Positions 44,372 to 57,076 of a DNA stretch of 64,000 bases are shown piece by piece. This DNA comes from Adiantum capillus-veneris (lineage: Eukaryota; Streptophyta; Polypodiopsida; Polypodiales; Pteridaceae). The DNA lies in contig CM043962.1 of NCBI GenBank assembly GCA_014529385.2, forward strand, positions 87,649,680-87,713,679. Direction: 5' to 3'. A program made the position numbers and the translations under genes. The notes beneath the pieces are model-generated. The model searched no databases. It had not been told where the DNA came from and saw only the letters and a program-made list of their open reading frames with translations. Every line of letters begins with the position of its first letter. The stretch's first letter is position 1.

Positions 44372-44519
44372 GAAAATTTTGATTTCCGACGAGTGATTTT
44401 ATTTTCCGGCGAGTTATTTTTCTTCACACACGATGGCTTCTCCTCATAATGAGGGCCTTACAAATGTGTGTTTTTAACACAAAAAATTACAAGGGGTAAA
44501 TCAGGCTCCATACTTAACA
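44362..44519 (-). repeat. Truncated 5' LTR of the deleted copia element
   Basis: About 158 bp matching the right end of the left LTR, from AACTGGTCATGAAAATTTTG to TCCATACTTAACA. Confidence 0.88.
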
Positions 44520-44524
44520 CTAAC

Positions 44525-47515
44525 TCTCTCCCCCCTAGCACATCTCCCCCCAACCTAGAGTGTCGATTAGATCATGTATAATCTTATGGCTACCAAGTAC
44601 CACGATTGGAAATCACATTTGTATAGCAATTCATGGTTGTTGTTTCCAATAGTCACCATGGCTTCATGCAAGTTTGTTTGGTGTTTATCATGAAAAAAAA
44701 TTATTGGAAAAATATTTGACTTTGAAATCATAAATAATGTAAAAGAATTAAAGATACAATACCTAAATAAGCTGCATAAATTATTGACTAAGCATTTAGA
44801 ACCTAGGGATTCTTGAATTTTCTATTCCATAAAAACAATCTGAGCATAGTGCGGTCACCAAAGCATGTAATCCTAGCATGCCATGTCTAACTTTGGTAAT
44901 TGCACTAAAAACTTGATGGGCATAACCCAATTCATGGAATCTTCCAGGGAGGATTCACCAGCAGAAGATGTCACATGCATGCAGCAAAATTGCATGTATG
45001 ACACCTATATACAGGACCCTCATTGGTAAAACCTATATTTTTTTCCTTGTAAGACCCCCCTATTGTACACTCACATAATACCATACAGTAACCCTTATTT
45101 AATTCCCCAGGACCTTCATAGCCTACAATTGCGTGCAAGCTCAAAATATTTAAAAGAACTTTGAAAATTTATCAATGACATAAATATTTGATGCATATTT
45201 GAAACATATTAGCACAATCCATTATGGCTTTGCAATGGGAATGACAAAGAATAATGCTTAGTGATTTACTAGAATTTGATATGAGTCCCTAACTTTGAAG
45301 GGCACTTCTTGGATAGAGAATAGAGTAACGCAGTATGAAAATCCTTCATCGCCTCTGTTAAAAATCAAGAAAATCATGATTAAACTTGTTGCAAATATAA
45401 ACTTACAAACATGCAACCTCATGCAATGGAGTTCATGCATAGTTTGTGATAGATTTTCAAGCATGTCAATCGTATGTGAATGTTGAACCATAAAAGACAA
45501 TAGAAATGATGTTAAACTATAGGCATGCAATGGTATCCAAGCCCCAAGGTACTAATTTTGTGAAATTTTGTCAAATGTTTTTCCTTTGGGATTAATTTTG
45601 AGCACAAATTGAGGCAAATTTGCAAGAAGTTGATGAGAAAACTACTCATTTGACAAGGAGAAATTGGAGTCTAGAACAAAATCACTCGTGATCTTATCCC
45701 ATGGAAAAATTAAATTTACTTCACTATGGTTTCTTGAGTTTTGGAATTGAACTTGGTTTTGATTTAGAGATCATATTGGTTTTAAGATTGAACCTAGCTA
45801 CTTGTGCCAATTTCAAGGTGCAAATGAATGTGCTCAAATCGAGTCCAATTTGATGTGATTGAATGGCCTGATCCTCTATTCAAATCATGGAAAATTAGTC
45901 CAATGCAATTTAAGAAAATCAATTAATTTTAACACTAGGTTGTCAATGGGACATTTTTATGTCTTGTTAAGTGACCATTTTCCTTGTATTGTTTGAGGAG
46001 TTTCAAAAAGAAAATTTTAGTGTTATATATCCACAAAGTTGGCTTATGAGTTGGAAAAAACGTAACATTTTTTTTGGTTACTAATTCCACCTTTAACCTT
46101 ATTCTTGCAAAGCATTTCTCAACCTAAACTGTGTCAAAAAGTGTGTTGTTTTTGGCCTTTTTTCAAAGAATTACACCTACAACACACATGCAAACCATCT
46201 TTGTGAGATCTATAGGGCTAGAGAACTATTTTGAACATGTTTTCATGCTTCTAAGGAGAATGAAATGGTTATTGCAAAATTTATGAGCTAAATACAAGAA
46301 TTTTGATAATCCTAGATTTTTGTCAAAATTAACACTTTCATGATTTTTTAAAGGACTTTAATAAATCCACAGTTTTTGTCAAATTTTATACTTTTTTGAT
46401 TTTATTATGACTTTAATAAAACTCAATAGACAATTTTGATTATGCAAGTGGGTTTCATAACATGGAATTTCTTTGAGTTTTGGGGCACCCAATAGCAAAC
46501 TATACAAGCATGGTTGAGTTTTTCAATTCAAGAAAAATTATAACCATTCTACATTAACAACTTCAACTTCATACTATTGCTAGTTTCAGTGGTCAACTAT
46601 GAAAACTTTATAGCTTATATCATATCTAATCATGATCTCTAAATTTGCATTCTCTAGGAGATTGAGAAGATCGAAACATGGAGCCAAGGTTTTAGTGCTT
46701 TTGTATTATGCACAAAATTGTCAATGGTATTTTTGAAGTGTCATGGCTACTTATGAATGTAAAGGTCCATGGGGACCTAAGAAAACGTGCACTTTGCTGC
46801 ACACGAGCATGGCTATACAATCTTTGATGAGATGTCAACAAAATGAAAAAAACATAATTCTTTTGAACCTTATTCTTTGTCCGAATACAAACTCTGTGAG
46901 GCTAAAAGAACGACACTAACTCATTGAAGTTTATGGAAAAAATTATGATATGGCCTAGAAAAATCCTTAGCTTAATATGCAATTGATTGCCAAAAATTAC
47001 TATTTTGAGTGAAATGCTATGGTACATCACCTTCTAAAGGCTTACCATGACCAAATAGTGAGAAATTTTCAAAGTTTCTCAAATTTTTTTTATAAGAAGT
47101 GGTATCTTAACTTCAAGCACATGAAAGGATTTTTCAAAATTAATGGATCTTGTATGAGTTTGGAGTTTTTTCCAAAATCTTGAAAGGACATTTTTATGTC
47201 CTCTTGGGTTACCAACCTTTATAGCTTTGAAAAGAGAAAAGAGAACTTTGATAGATTATGAATAGGAAATCAACTTGTTTGCAAGGAGATTATCTGTAGA
47301 ATTCTTCTTGCAAAGAGATTTTCCCCTCATTCTTGGTAAATTAGGCGATTAGAGAGGATGTGACTATACGCCTCAAGAGAGAAAATTTGACTAGATGAGA
47401 GGGATCAAGCCAATTGGCTGCATCTCTCAACTTGAAGTAGGGTTGGGTGGGTCCCCCAATCTCTTCCTTCTGCCCTTGTGCTTACATTCCTAGAGTGATA
47501 AAGACAAAAGCTATC
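44525..47515. other. Long AT-rich stretch without recognisable features
   Basis: About 3 kb with no convincing frame, LTR pair or tandem repeat. Codon-like patterns are absent. It could be very old mobile DNA or intron/intergenic sequence. Confidence 0.45.
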
Positions 47516-47518
47516 AAT

Positions 47519-47520
<2 letters not shown>

Positions 47521-47594
<74 letters not shown>
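47521..47594. repeat. Compound (TG)n(AG)n microsatellite
   Basis: 22 TG units (47521-47564) followed directly by 15 AG units (47565-47594). Confidence 0.97.
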
Positions 47595-47596
<2 letters not shown>

Positions 47597-48536
47597 GGGT
47601 TTTGAACGTCTTGGTCCCCCCCTTCCCCTTTCTTTGATGCAATTCCTCCAAACACACTAAGAAAAGCTCTGTTAAGAGTACATGCCATAAAGATCAACCT
47701 AAATAATGGTTATTAGTTAGTCTTCTTTGAGTTATTCAAAACTAAACGTTATTTCAACCACAAAAAAAAGAGTAAGCGTTAATAGGCATTAAAGTTTAAT
47801 TTTGTTGCATGCAATGTTTGCATTATGTGTCATCATGCACCCTCAAGTGTAGATAAAGAAAAAATCAATGTGTATGCAATATGCATTAACATTGAATTGA
47901 CTTGATAATTAGCAAGTGAGTAAGATTAACTAATGCATTCAAACATTCAATCCTAAGCGAAAAGACATGACAAATTATAAACTTGTATTATACCAATGTG
48001 AGCCAATGGATAGACCACCTCCATAGCCATGCTCTTAAGAGTGGCTCCCTTGAGCCCTGCTCTGAAGGCTAGAGTTTGCCAATTCTCCACCTATCCGTCC
48101 TAAATAGAGGCTCTTCTTATGTATATACCCTTACATGCTAGGTCCCCTAGGTTGATCTCTCACACATTGCCCATGCCTTGACATACAAAATTCCTATGCA
48201 AGCATGTAATAGCTATAAATAGCCTGTGGTGATCAAACTTAGGAGTGAGATTTTAGTGCACATGCTATGGAAGATCAAGTCTAAAGGTATATTATGTAGT
48301 GCTTCAACATAGAATCTACCTGAATTTGGAGATATTATGCTACAAATTTGATATGGCTTCAAGCACTTGCAATTCATTACCATGCTAGGAAAGACCAATC
48401 CAAGGGATCATAAGAATACTGGCCAGAGGCATGCATCATTTCCTCTTAGATAATCTTCAACAACATCCACCAAAAAAGTATCAAGAATAGCCCACCCAAT
48501 CCTTACTTTAGAACATCATTCAAATACATATTGTCC

Positions 48537-48646
48537 ATGAATGTAATTCACAGTAGATAGGTATCCCTTCAGATAGATGTAGATACTATTTATGAATGTA
48601 ATTTACAGTAAATAGGTATACCTTAAGATAGATGTAGATACTACTT
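48537..48646. repeat. 55-bp tandem duplication
   Basis: ATGAATGTAATTCACAGTAG at 48537 recurs as ATGAATGTAATTTACAGTAA at 48592. Both copies continue through GATAGATGTAGATACT. Confidence 0.9.
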
Positions 48647-48845
48647 TTTGAGAAAATGTTATAGACAAAATGAAAAAAACAGACAAATTATCACACCGAC
48701 AAAACTAAGACAATCTAGATACTTTGAACCTTGGGTTAGCCTTCCTAGAGCTCTGTTGGAGAGAAATTTGATAAGAGAAAAGAATAGGAAAAAAGAATTT
48801 TGGGTGCCAAACCTTTTGTTATCTATTATGTTAGACATACTTAAA

Positions 48846-49450
48846 AATCATATAATAGCCCTTGTAAAACCAAGAGATGTTGGCATACTAAAATGCTTGC
48901 TACACCCTATACTATTTGTAATGGAGTGCTTGTGACTCCTAATGTGGCTTGTGCTTGTTTCTCGGTAGCCTTTGCAACATAGTGGACACCATAGCAACAA
49001 CTTGTGCCAAATCACCTCTTATACTAATTTTTTACATCCATCCTCCTCAAATATGAGTTCCTCTTCCTAAATCACACCATAGTCCTTTGCTTTAGCCTTC
49101 TTAGTAGGTCATATGGCTTATCTTCCTCCTCTTTGGATCATGATGTACCTTGGTTGTAAAGTCCTCTGTCTTTTTTCAAACCTTCTTGGACATAATTAAT
49201 CAGTGCTTATCAGCTATAAAGAACTTGGCATTTTCTAGACTATGAGTTCCACATTTGACTCCATGACTTGAAGAGATCTCCTAACCTAATTCATGGAAAA
49301 GAACAAATGCTATCTCAAATTTGCAATTTGGATCACCTTATAAATCATTATTGTATCCTTTAGAGTGCTAGAGAGCAAGGACTCTTACACATTGGACTCC
49401 CTTATTAATCTAAGTCGAACCTTCTTCTTCTTCTTCTTTTGCTTGAAAAA
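48846..49450. repeat. Dispersed direct repeat, copy 1
   Basis: About 600 bp, beginning TAGCCCTTGTAAAACCAAGA and ending in CTTCTTCTTTTGCTTG, repeated about 1.42 kb to the right. No gene is recognised in it. Confidence 0.9.
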
Positions 49451-49586
49451 AATTAAAAGGTGCGCCTAATTCAAAGATTCCACTCAAAAACAACAAAAAC
49501 GATGCGTTAATTTATAGCACGTAATGACAGGCAATGACGAAGCACATAGATTTGCAACAATATTACCTAAGAAAGATGAATACAAC

Positions 49587-49589
<3 letters not shown>

Positions 49590-49636
<47 letters not shown>

Positions 49637-49662
49637 GGGAGGGGGGGGGGGGGGGGGGGGGG
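49590..49662. repeat. (GA)n followed by poly-G
   Basis: About 21 GA units to 49631, then a run of 22 G at 49641-49662. Confidence 0.95.
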
Positions 49663-49758
49663 AGCACAAGGAAAATGCAAAAGAGAACTAAGAAGAAAAT
49701 GCTAAAAAAAATGAAAGAGAAGAGAAACACCTATTTATATGGACACAAAATGTCTGTT

Positions 49759-49833
49759 GACTTTCCATCTTCATTTGTCTTTTGACTTTCCAGCTTCATT
49801 CGTCTTTTGACTTTCCACCTTCATCTGTCTTTT
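49759..49833. repeat. 25-bp minisatellite, three units
   Basis: Unit GACTTTCCATCTTCATTTGT plus CTTTT, three times in a row with one to three changes. Confidence 0.9.
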
Positions 49834-50269
49834 CATTTCCTAAAATCACCCTTCACTTATGCACTTAATATGTTTTGAAATAATTTCTGAGATTGGGGAG
49901 ACCTAATTCTTTTGCTTGTAAAAAACACTCATTCAAAACCTATAAGTCATACATTCAAGTTTGTCTATTTGTTGATTTTTAATTTATAAAAAAAGCCTCA
50001 CGTTAATCCATCTGGAAGGATATGATACTTGGGACGGGCAAGTGTGAGAAGACTAATCTATAATTAGCGAGAGAATATGATACTAAGGAAGCAAGAATTC
50101 TTTGGATTGGTTGGGAACTAGTTGAGCATCAAAGCCAGTGTGAATTAAGTATAGGATTATGCACACGGTGACACAAACACTCTACCACTTGGCTATAACA
50201 AGGTGAACGCTTGGATTCTAAACCGTAAAAATGAATAAAAACCAAGAGATGTTGTAAAACCAAGAGATT

Positions 50270-51345
50270 TTCATATAGTAGCCCTTGTAAAACCAAGAGA
50301 TGTTGGCATCCTAAAATCCTTGCTACACCCTGTACTATTTGTAATGGAGTGCTTGTGCTTGTTTCTCGACAGCCTTTGCAACATAGTGGACACCATAGCA
50401 ACAACTTGTGCCAAATCACCTCTTATACTAATTTTTGACTTCCATCTTCCTCAAAATCTGAGTTCCTCTTCCTAAATCATACCATATTCGTTTGCTTTAG
50501 CCTTCTTAGTAGGTCATATGGCTTATCTTCCTCCTCTTTGGACCATGGTGTACCTTGGCTATAAAATCTACAGTCACTTTTTTAAAGCTTCTTGGACATA
50601 ATTCATCGATACTTATTAGCTATAAAGAACTTGGCATTTTCTAGACTACGAGTTCCACATTTGACTCCACGATTAGAAGAGATTTCCTAACCTAATTAAT
50701 GGTCAAGAACAAATGCTATCTCAAATTTGCGCGCAATTTGGACCACCTTATAAATCATTATTTAGAGTGCTAGATATTTAGGGCTCCTAGTTTTAGGCTT
50801 GTTGACATGCTTTTAAAAGATAAAGATTGTTTATATCAAAAGTTATGGTCTAAATACAAATTTTTCTTAATTGATTCAATGAATAGTTTAGCATTTTTGT
50901 GAAAAAAAAATAGCCCCTAATACATATTCTAAATGCAAGTTTATTATTGATCATCGGTTTAGTGTCACAACACCATTCTTTGACTTTTATGGCGTATAAA
51001 CTTCACCACAACTTCTATCAAAGTCATGCTAGGTCAAGATGAGAGTATATTGTGTGCATTTGGACATGATAATCATAGTAGAATTATAGTTTATATCAAA
51101 ATAATGATCATGGGTAAGTTTCCAACCCATGGGACGAGTCTATTCAAACCAGTACAATATCACTTGAGCTACAAAACTGATGGATGGAGGAGAATGCCTA
51201 TGAAAGATAAGACATTTTTTGTGTATATTGCAAACAAAGAATACAATATTGTCTATCTAAAGAGAAAGGTCTCTTACACATTGGACTCCCTTATTAATCT
51301 AATTAGAGGAACCTCCTTCTTCGTCTTCTTCTTTTGCTTGTAAAA
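50270..51345. repeat. Dispersed direct repeat, copy 2, with 495-bp extra segment
   Basis: Matches 48846-49373 at 50270-50772. It is then interrupted by about 495 bp not present in copy 1, and resumes at 51271 with CTCTTACACATTGGACTCCC. The extra segment either inserted into copy 2 or was lost from copy 1. Confidence 0.85.
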
Positions 51346-51842
51346 AAGAATATAATGAAAGAACGATAAAGTCATCTAAAGCTCTGAGATTTAAAAGATC
51401 CATCAATTACATAAAATAAGATTTCCATTATTCGCATACATGAGAAGATAGGTCCAATATTCAATAATGAAAATAACAATATTTCAAATGTTTGCCTAAT
51501 TCTCTTTTCCTCTAAGAGTTCTTTTAAAAACGAAAAAATGAGTTAAATTATCAATTTTACATCTTCTTCACTAACTCACTAAGGCTTTTTTTAAAAGGCC
51601 AAAAGGAACAAGAGACAATGAGCTTACCAAGTATGAAGAATTGATGCAAAGAAAAAGGGAACTTAGGGTAGGGTAGAACGCACCAAAAAGTATCTAGCAA
51701 GGCTCGGTTGGCATCCGCCCACCTACAAACATCCGCCCCTCTCTACCTTAAATTCACAATTAAGGTAAAGGGGGGTCGATTAAGGTGGACAGAATGCCAA
51801 GCAAGCACTGCGAGATCACCTTTGGGGGCGTGCTAAGCTAAT

Positions 51843-52001
51843 GGTGTGTGTGTGTGTGTGTGCGTGTGAGAGAGAGAGAGAGAGAGAGAGCGTTTGAGGA
51901 GGGGCTGCTTTTATAGCCGAGACCTATGCAGGGTTCATCACCTCACGTTGAGGAAGCCGGGTGTTGTCGGCAACTACAGAAGAAGCACGAAACTTGCCAG
52001 C

Positions 52002-52039
<38 letters not shown>

Positions 52040-52190
52040 GGGGACATAGCGTTTGAGGAGGGGAGGCAGCCCTTTTATAGCCGAGACATATGCAGGGTTC
52101 ATCACCTCACGTTGAGGAAGGTGGCTGTTGTCGGCAACTACACAAGAAGCACGAGACTTGCCACCCTCTGAGAGAGAGAGAGAGAGAGAG
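51843..52190. repeat. 159-bp tandem duplication bounded by three GA tracts
   Basis: CGTTTGAGGAGGGG starts at 51891 and 52050. Each copy contains a TTTTATAGCCGAGAC TATA-like word, then GTTCATCACC, the hairpin CCTCACGTTGAGG and GTTGTCGGCAACTACA, and ends in a GA tract. GA tracts lie at 51869-51890, 52004-52034 and 52170-52190. The first is preceded by a TG tract. Confidence 0.9.
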
Positions 52191-52210
52191 TACCCACATC
52201 ACTTAGCTGC

Positions 52211-52528
52211 ATGCAATACAACCCACAACGCCCTACTCACGCATTGCGCACCACCCACAACATGACTCTTTCAGCGCACCCAACAATTCTCACACTACCC
52301 AGAAAAAGCCATAAGGCCTGGAAGACGAGGACGCCACCTTTTCTTAAAGCCAGACCCGTTACCTACTTGCCATCCTCTTCAAGGCAGCCGCTCCTCGTAC
52401 CTCCTCAACTGTCTGTTGGACGGCTTTCACACGCCCCCCATTTTAAAGCCATAGTCCCTCTCCATTTTAATTCGAATGCTTTCACACCCTTGTACCGCGC
52501 CAAGTCATTTATGCAAGAAAGTACCTAA
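52211..52528 (+). other. Basic, Ser/Pro-rich open frame after the GA tracts
   Basis: 105 codons rich in Arg, Lys, Ser, Thr and Pro and nearly free of acidic residues, for example RPVTYLPSSSRQPLLVPPQL. This resembles the composition of a plastid or mitochondrial targeting peptide, and the duplicated TATA-like/GA region lies just upstream. I recognise no protein and see only a weak donor after 52520. It may be a first exon or chance. Confidence 0.2.
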
Positions 52529-52930
52529 ATGTTGTGACCAATTATAGCTAAATTGCTCATTGAAGGTAAGAACTTTGTAATTTGATTCCTACTTTATGAC
52601 ACAAATAATTAAGGTATACTCGTACAATTATTTTTCTTAAATGCCTGGTCTAATTTCCATGCCTTTTAATTGATATGTTTATCACTTTCATGCCATGTAA
52701 ACAAAGCGTTCAAGCTATTTCTCTATGCTCGACTCTTACTAAAATATCAATAATTATAGAAGCTGACATTTTTGCCAATTAAAAATTCTATGGAAGGTCG
52801 AACATTTTTGTGATCTATCTTTAGTTCTTCGAGAAAAAACAAAATTGAGAAAGAGTTTACAACTGCTCATCCAAACAAAGTGGTGCATTGTTGATGAAAC
52901 ATTAGATTGATATAGTCCCTATCTTGGCTA

Positions 52931-53565
52931 GAAATAGCACAATAAAAACTCCACCCAACCAACTCCCTATATAGGTTAGCAAGGGCTCCCTATATACGAG
53001 GCCCCTTTTCACATCTCTTAGAATAGAACTAACCTTTTGTCCCTATTCCCATAGCCTCTTATCCGTATGATCTATGTCCAAACATCACACACCCATTAAA
53101 TTTGTGCATTTTTTAAAATGATACAACCTCTAAACTAGGTTGGAAATAGTCCCAGGGGTCCACCTTTCAAAAATAGCTATAGCACGTACATTCAACAGGT
53201 ATTTTCTAAACCCCTCGACACACACACTTCATCATGAATTAAAAGACCCCTCTTCCTTCATAAACCTGTAACTTTTTTTAATAATTTTTTTTTGTTTTTA
53301 AACCCCTTTTGTACATGTAATTCTGTAACTCTCTGACATATAAAAACCCCTCCGAATAAACTCACGTGCTACACTTACATATTTTTAGGTCGATCCCTTG
53401 AGAAAATAGTACAATGAAACACCTTTCAACCTGCAACTCCCTATATAGGATAGCATGACTCCCTATACATAAGGCCCCTTTTCACATGTACATCCCTTGG
53501 AATAGGAGTAACCCTTGCTCCTTTTCCCATAGGCTCTTGGTAGTAGGATCTATGCCCACACATGA
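52931..53565. repeat. Direct repeat pair of about 160 bp, 474 bp apart
   Basis: AACTCCCTATATAGG at 52961 and 53435 anchors two similar segments (52931-53090 and 53403-53565) that share GAGGCCCCTTTTCACAT/AAGGCCCCTTTTCACAT and TCCCATAG. They could be fragments of one LTR. Confidence 0.8.
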
Positions 53566-53639
53566 ATCCTTGATTTGGAGAAGAGTTTTTATCGTCAAAA
53601 TTAAAGGTGAAAAATCTCTTCCAAAGGGCATCAATTTTA

Positions 53640-54620
53640 ATCATGTTTATCCTTCCACTTGACTAAAGCCTACTTATGGGCATCATTGCATGTTTGCAAT
53701 TCATTAGAATCGGGAATTATATTTATCTCATGTGGTTGAACTAGAGGCTCACTAAATGTTACCAATATATCTATAATAGATTTGTACCAACCACATTATC
53801 TTTCATGCCTAGTCACTTCATCAAAAAATTATCATGAAAAAACATGATGAACACAAGATTGTGTAGGTAGTTCCACTCGATAACCTTCTTAAGCTTCATG
53901 AATATGCCACAATACTCTGGTGAGAGATTAAAAGTAAGTTATGAATGTTCTCCAACCTTCATAAATACATGTTTCCCTTCGTTATAGGGGACTTGATCAA
54001 TATCTTTTTCTAGCTACAAATTCCTTACTATGCATAACATATCCATGAGATTTGTCTGCACCTGGAGAAATCTTATTAATGCCAATTGAAATTTTTAATG
54101 TGTTGACCCGATTGTAATTGGTGACCTAGCATGGTACCCATACATGAGCATGCAGAGAGTAAACCCCACAGCAACATGAACCTTGTTATAAGAAAACTCT
54201 AAAATCGGCAAAAGTTGGCTTTTTACACGGGTAATCTCTTAGCATATCCTTAAGTGCTTGATTGAAATGCTCACTCTAATCCTTCCAAGATAACAACCAA
54301 TTGCAATGAGAAAGAGTGTACAATAACTAAATTTTGTCTTACTATTCTCCAAAAATTATGATCAAACTTCCTACCATGATAGCCAATAATATTTGTAGAA
54401 AGAGCACATAGAATATACACATTCTTGACAAATAACCTGACTACTTTTGGAGCTTCAGCCATTCCTACCATTGTCATTATAGGAATTAACATACCCCTCT
54501 TTTTTAAGCACCCTACAACTACCCAAATCAAATTATGGTTGTAATGCATAGTAAAATTCACTATAAAATCCATATACATGCTTTCCCATATATATGAATT
54601 TCCCATTCTCCATTAGAGAT
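53640..54620 (-). pseudogene. gypsy integrase remnant
   Basis: The frame at 54271-54606 reads WESMYMDFIVNF, IWVVVGCLKKRGMLIPI and YHGRKFDHNFW, aligning with the gypsy integrase core (SMDFI, IWVVVDRLTK.AHFIP). The catalytic Asp of VVVDR is Gly here. Broken frames down to about 53640 still show later integrase features such as LVQPHEI. It is heavily decayed. Confidence 0.65.
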
Positions 54621-54974
54621 CTTTGAAGGAATGAAAAAGCTCACCTACCTCAAGCATTCCATCTTTGTCACCCAAAACATTTGACAATATAATACGTACT
54701 CCTCTTCATTCTAATGCAAAATTGGCCAATAAATTTTCCTTTTAACTCACACATATATCTTTATAATATGCAGCTCTCGGGCAACCGACCACTACACCCA
54801 CACCCGAGCTCGGCAGAGCGAGCTGCGTTTTTGGATCACATCCCACTATCGTTCCTCGCTCGTCACAAAATCTGCCTTTGTCGTCAGTATGCAGATAGTA
54901 AAAATCAATTGTTTTTAAAATGACTTACACACTATAGTGTGTGCAAGCCCTCGCTCTCATAGTGACATTGACAA

Positions 54975-54997
54975 CCCCCCCGCCCCCCCCCCCCCCC
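54975..54997. repeat. Poly-C run
   Basis: 22 C interrupted once by G, followed by CTCTCTCC. Confidence 0.92.
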
Positions 54998-54999
54998 TC

Positions 55000-56190
55000 T
55001 CTCCGCTCACACACAGTCGCGTCGCAGAGAGAAAGCGCATGCACGCACGGTAGCTTGTCAACGGCATCAGAGACTCCCGTTTGGCATTGGGAGACAACCT
55101 CGACATCCGCAATTCACCATCAACATCTGCAAGAGCGGATCGGCTCTTGGCTAGACTCTGACATTGGCTCTCAACATTAGAGCCATTCCGACACAGACTT
55201 CAACGACTATTAACATCGGCAAGCGCTTCCGTACGATGGTGGAAGGCGGCATCTAATTCATTTTTCGACATCAATTTTCTCAGTCATCTTACTCTTGCTG
55301 TGCATGGGCAAGGTACATTTATCATAGAGGAGTGACGCCCGTCATTTGATTCGAGCACATTTTTGTCTGGCATGCACCTTTCCAAGGGGCTTTTGAGCCA
55401 ATTTGCAGGCTTCAGATGCTTACACGCACAATTCTTTCACAAACACTTTTGGCAGTTATTTTGACAGTAGTTTCTTTGTGGACAGATACCTTGACAGATG
55501 CATATTTATATGACTACGCATAGTGCTATTGAGATCTTGTGAGAGTTGATATCCCTGTAGGCATCCTTTTTACTGCACACAATAGTTATTGGCACCTGTT
55601 CGTGCACAGCCACTCATGTATGTTGAGTTGAGGTCACTGCCTATGTACGTTGTTTGTGGCATCGATTTGGCATGATGCTTTGGAAGTATTCTCGGCCTTT
55701 TTTGAGATTCGGACCATAAGAGCCCTTTCTGAGATTGTGGCTGGTAGTTTTGAGTTTACTTTTAGCTTTTTGGAGGGTTGTTTCATGAGGTTTTCTTTGA
55801 GCTAGGGTATTCTCAAATGTTGAGATATCTTTGGTGATACAGATAGATGGAGTTCCCCTCTTACAATACCCTCACCATAGGATATGTATCTGGTCTGACT
55901 TTTTTGCTTTACGCCGAGATTGGCGGTCACACGACAGTTGGGTTTGAGCAATTTATGCCCAGTGGTTGTTTTGACAAGTTTATGCGCTTGGGTTTAAGAG
56001 TTTGCTCGCCGTATAGAGGAGTCTCCGCCACATTTTTCCTGCGAGTCCATTTTATGCGTTCTTGGCACATTTGATTATTCTTACATAGTGATTTTACTAC
56101 ATTTGGTTTGAGTTTCTGCTCCTGTTGTAGAGGAAACTCTGCCAAAATTATCCCAAGAAATTTGCCATAAGTTTTTGGCCACATTCTCTT
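55000..56190 (+). other. Leader-like region upstream of the copia gag, no LTR boundary found
   Basis: No gene is recognised. It may contain the 5' LTR and leader of the following copia element, but I find neither a primer-binding site nor TG/CA termini. Confidence 0.3.
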
Positions 56191-56195
56191 GAGTC

Positions 56196-56950
56196 ATGGC
56201 GGCAAGTAGTGCTTTTGAAAGAGAAGAGTACTACATCAAAAAGTTTGATGGCACAAACTTTGCTATTTGGCGGCAGCGTATGCAAGATGTTTTGATCAAC
56301 ATAGGCTTGATAGTACCCTTGCATGAAAGAAGAGAGAACACATACACTCATGATCCATGGGAAGACTTGAATGAGTGTGCTATGGAAACCATTCACCTGC
56401 ACCTTAATCCATTTACTTAACCATAATGGATAAGACCAATGGCAAAGATTATGTGATGCTCTATGTGTAGCATGGGATGGAAACAATGCCTCGAACAAGG
56501 TTTTCTTGATGAAAAAGCTTATGCGCATGAATATGAAAGAGGGCACGAATGCTAGTTCTCACTTGAACGAATTCAACAACATATTTTCACAGATTACTTT
56601 AAAAGGTCTCAATTTTGGTGATGAAATGAAGGCCATTTTCTTGCTATGTTTGCTACCATTGTCATGGGATACCTTCAACACAGTCATAAGTAATTCTGCA
56701 CCTAATGCCAAGCTAGTTTTCAGCGATGTTGCTAGTGCATTGCTCCATGAGGAGATTTGATGTCAATGTCTTCATGTGAGTGGGCATGGTGATGCGTATG
56801 TGGCTAGTGGCAATCGTGACAAGCAAAGGTAGTGTGGTCGTAGCCATGGTCGTTCTTAGGATTGCAAGCAAGGTCATAGAAAGAGTCGCAGCAAATACAT
56901 GATAAATGTCGAGTGTTACTACTACCATAAAAAGGGACACTTGAAGAAAG
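56196..56950 (+). pseudogene. copia gag
   Basis: Begins MAASSAFEREEYYIKKFDGT then NFAIWRQRMQDVLI, the usual copia gag start. A stop follows at 56420 and the middle of gag resumes at 56506 (HLNEFNNIFSQIT, LLCLLPLSWDTFNTVI). A knuckle VECYYYHKKGHLKKDF near 56905-56955 has Cys replaced by Tyr and Phe. Confidence 0.85.
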
Positions 56951-57076
56951 ATTTTCGCACATTATAGCATGACAAGGGCAAGGAGAAAGCAAAGTCTGAC
57001 AAACCTAAAAGCAGCGTGAAAATTGAAGAGATTAATGTGGTTGAGCCTCCAGCCACATTGAGACGCAATTTTTGAT

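Larger units (their letters stand above)
41571..44519 (-). mobile_element. Ty1/copia element with large internal deletion
   Basis: Minus-oriented, with a full 757-bp LTR on the left and only the last 158 bp of an LTR on the right, flanked by CTAAC duplications. Between them are RNase H and reverse transcriptase only. The deletion removed gag, protease, integrase, the primer site and most of the 5' LTR, fusing mid-LTR directly to the reverse transcriptase N-terminus. The outer ends are intact, so the insertion itself was normal. Confidence 0.9.

Noticed and set aside
44525-47515. Search for tRNA, rRNA or snRNA genes in the gene-poor AT-rich stretch
   Set aside because: No cloverleaf-like box A/box B pair or conserved RNA sequence could be recognised by reading. 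A covariance-model scan would be needed to exclude them.
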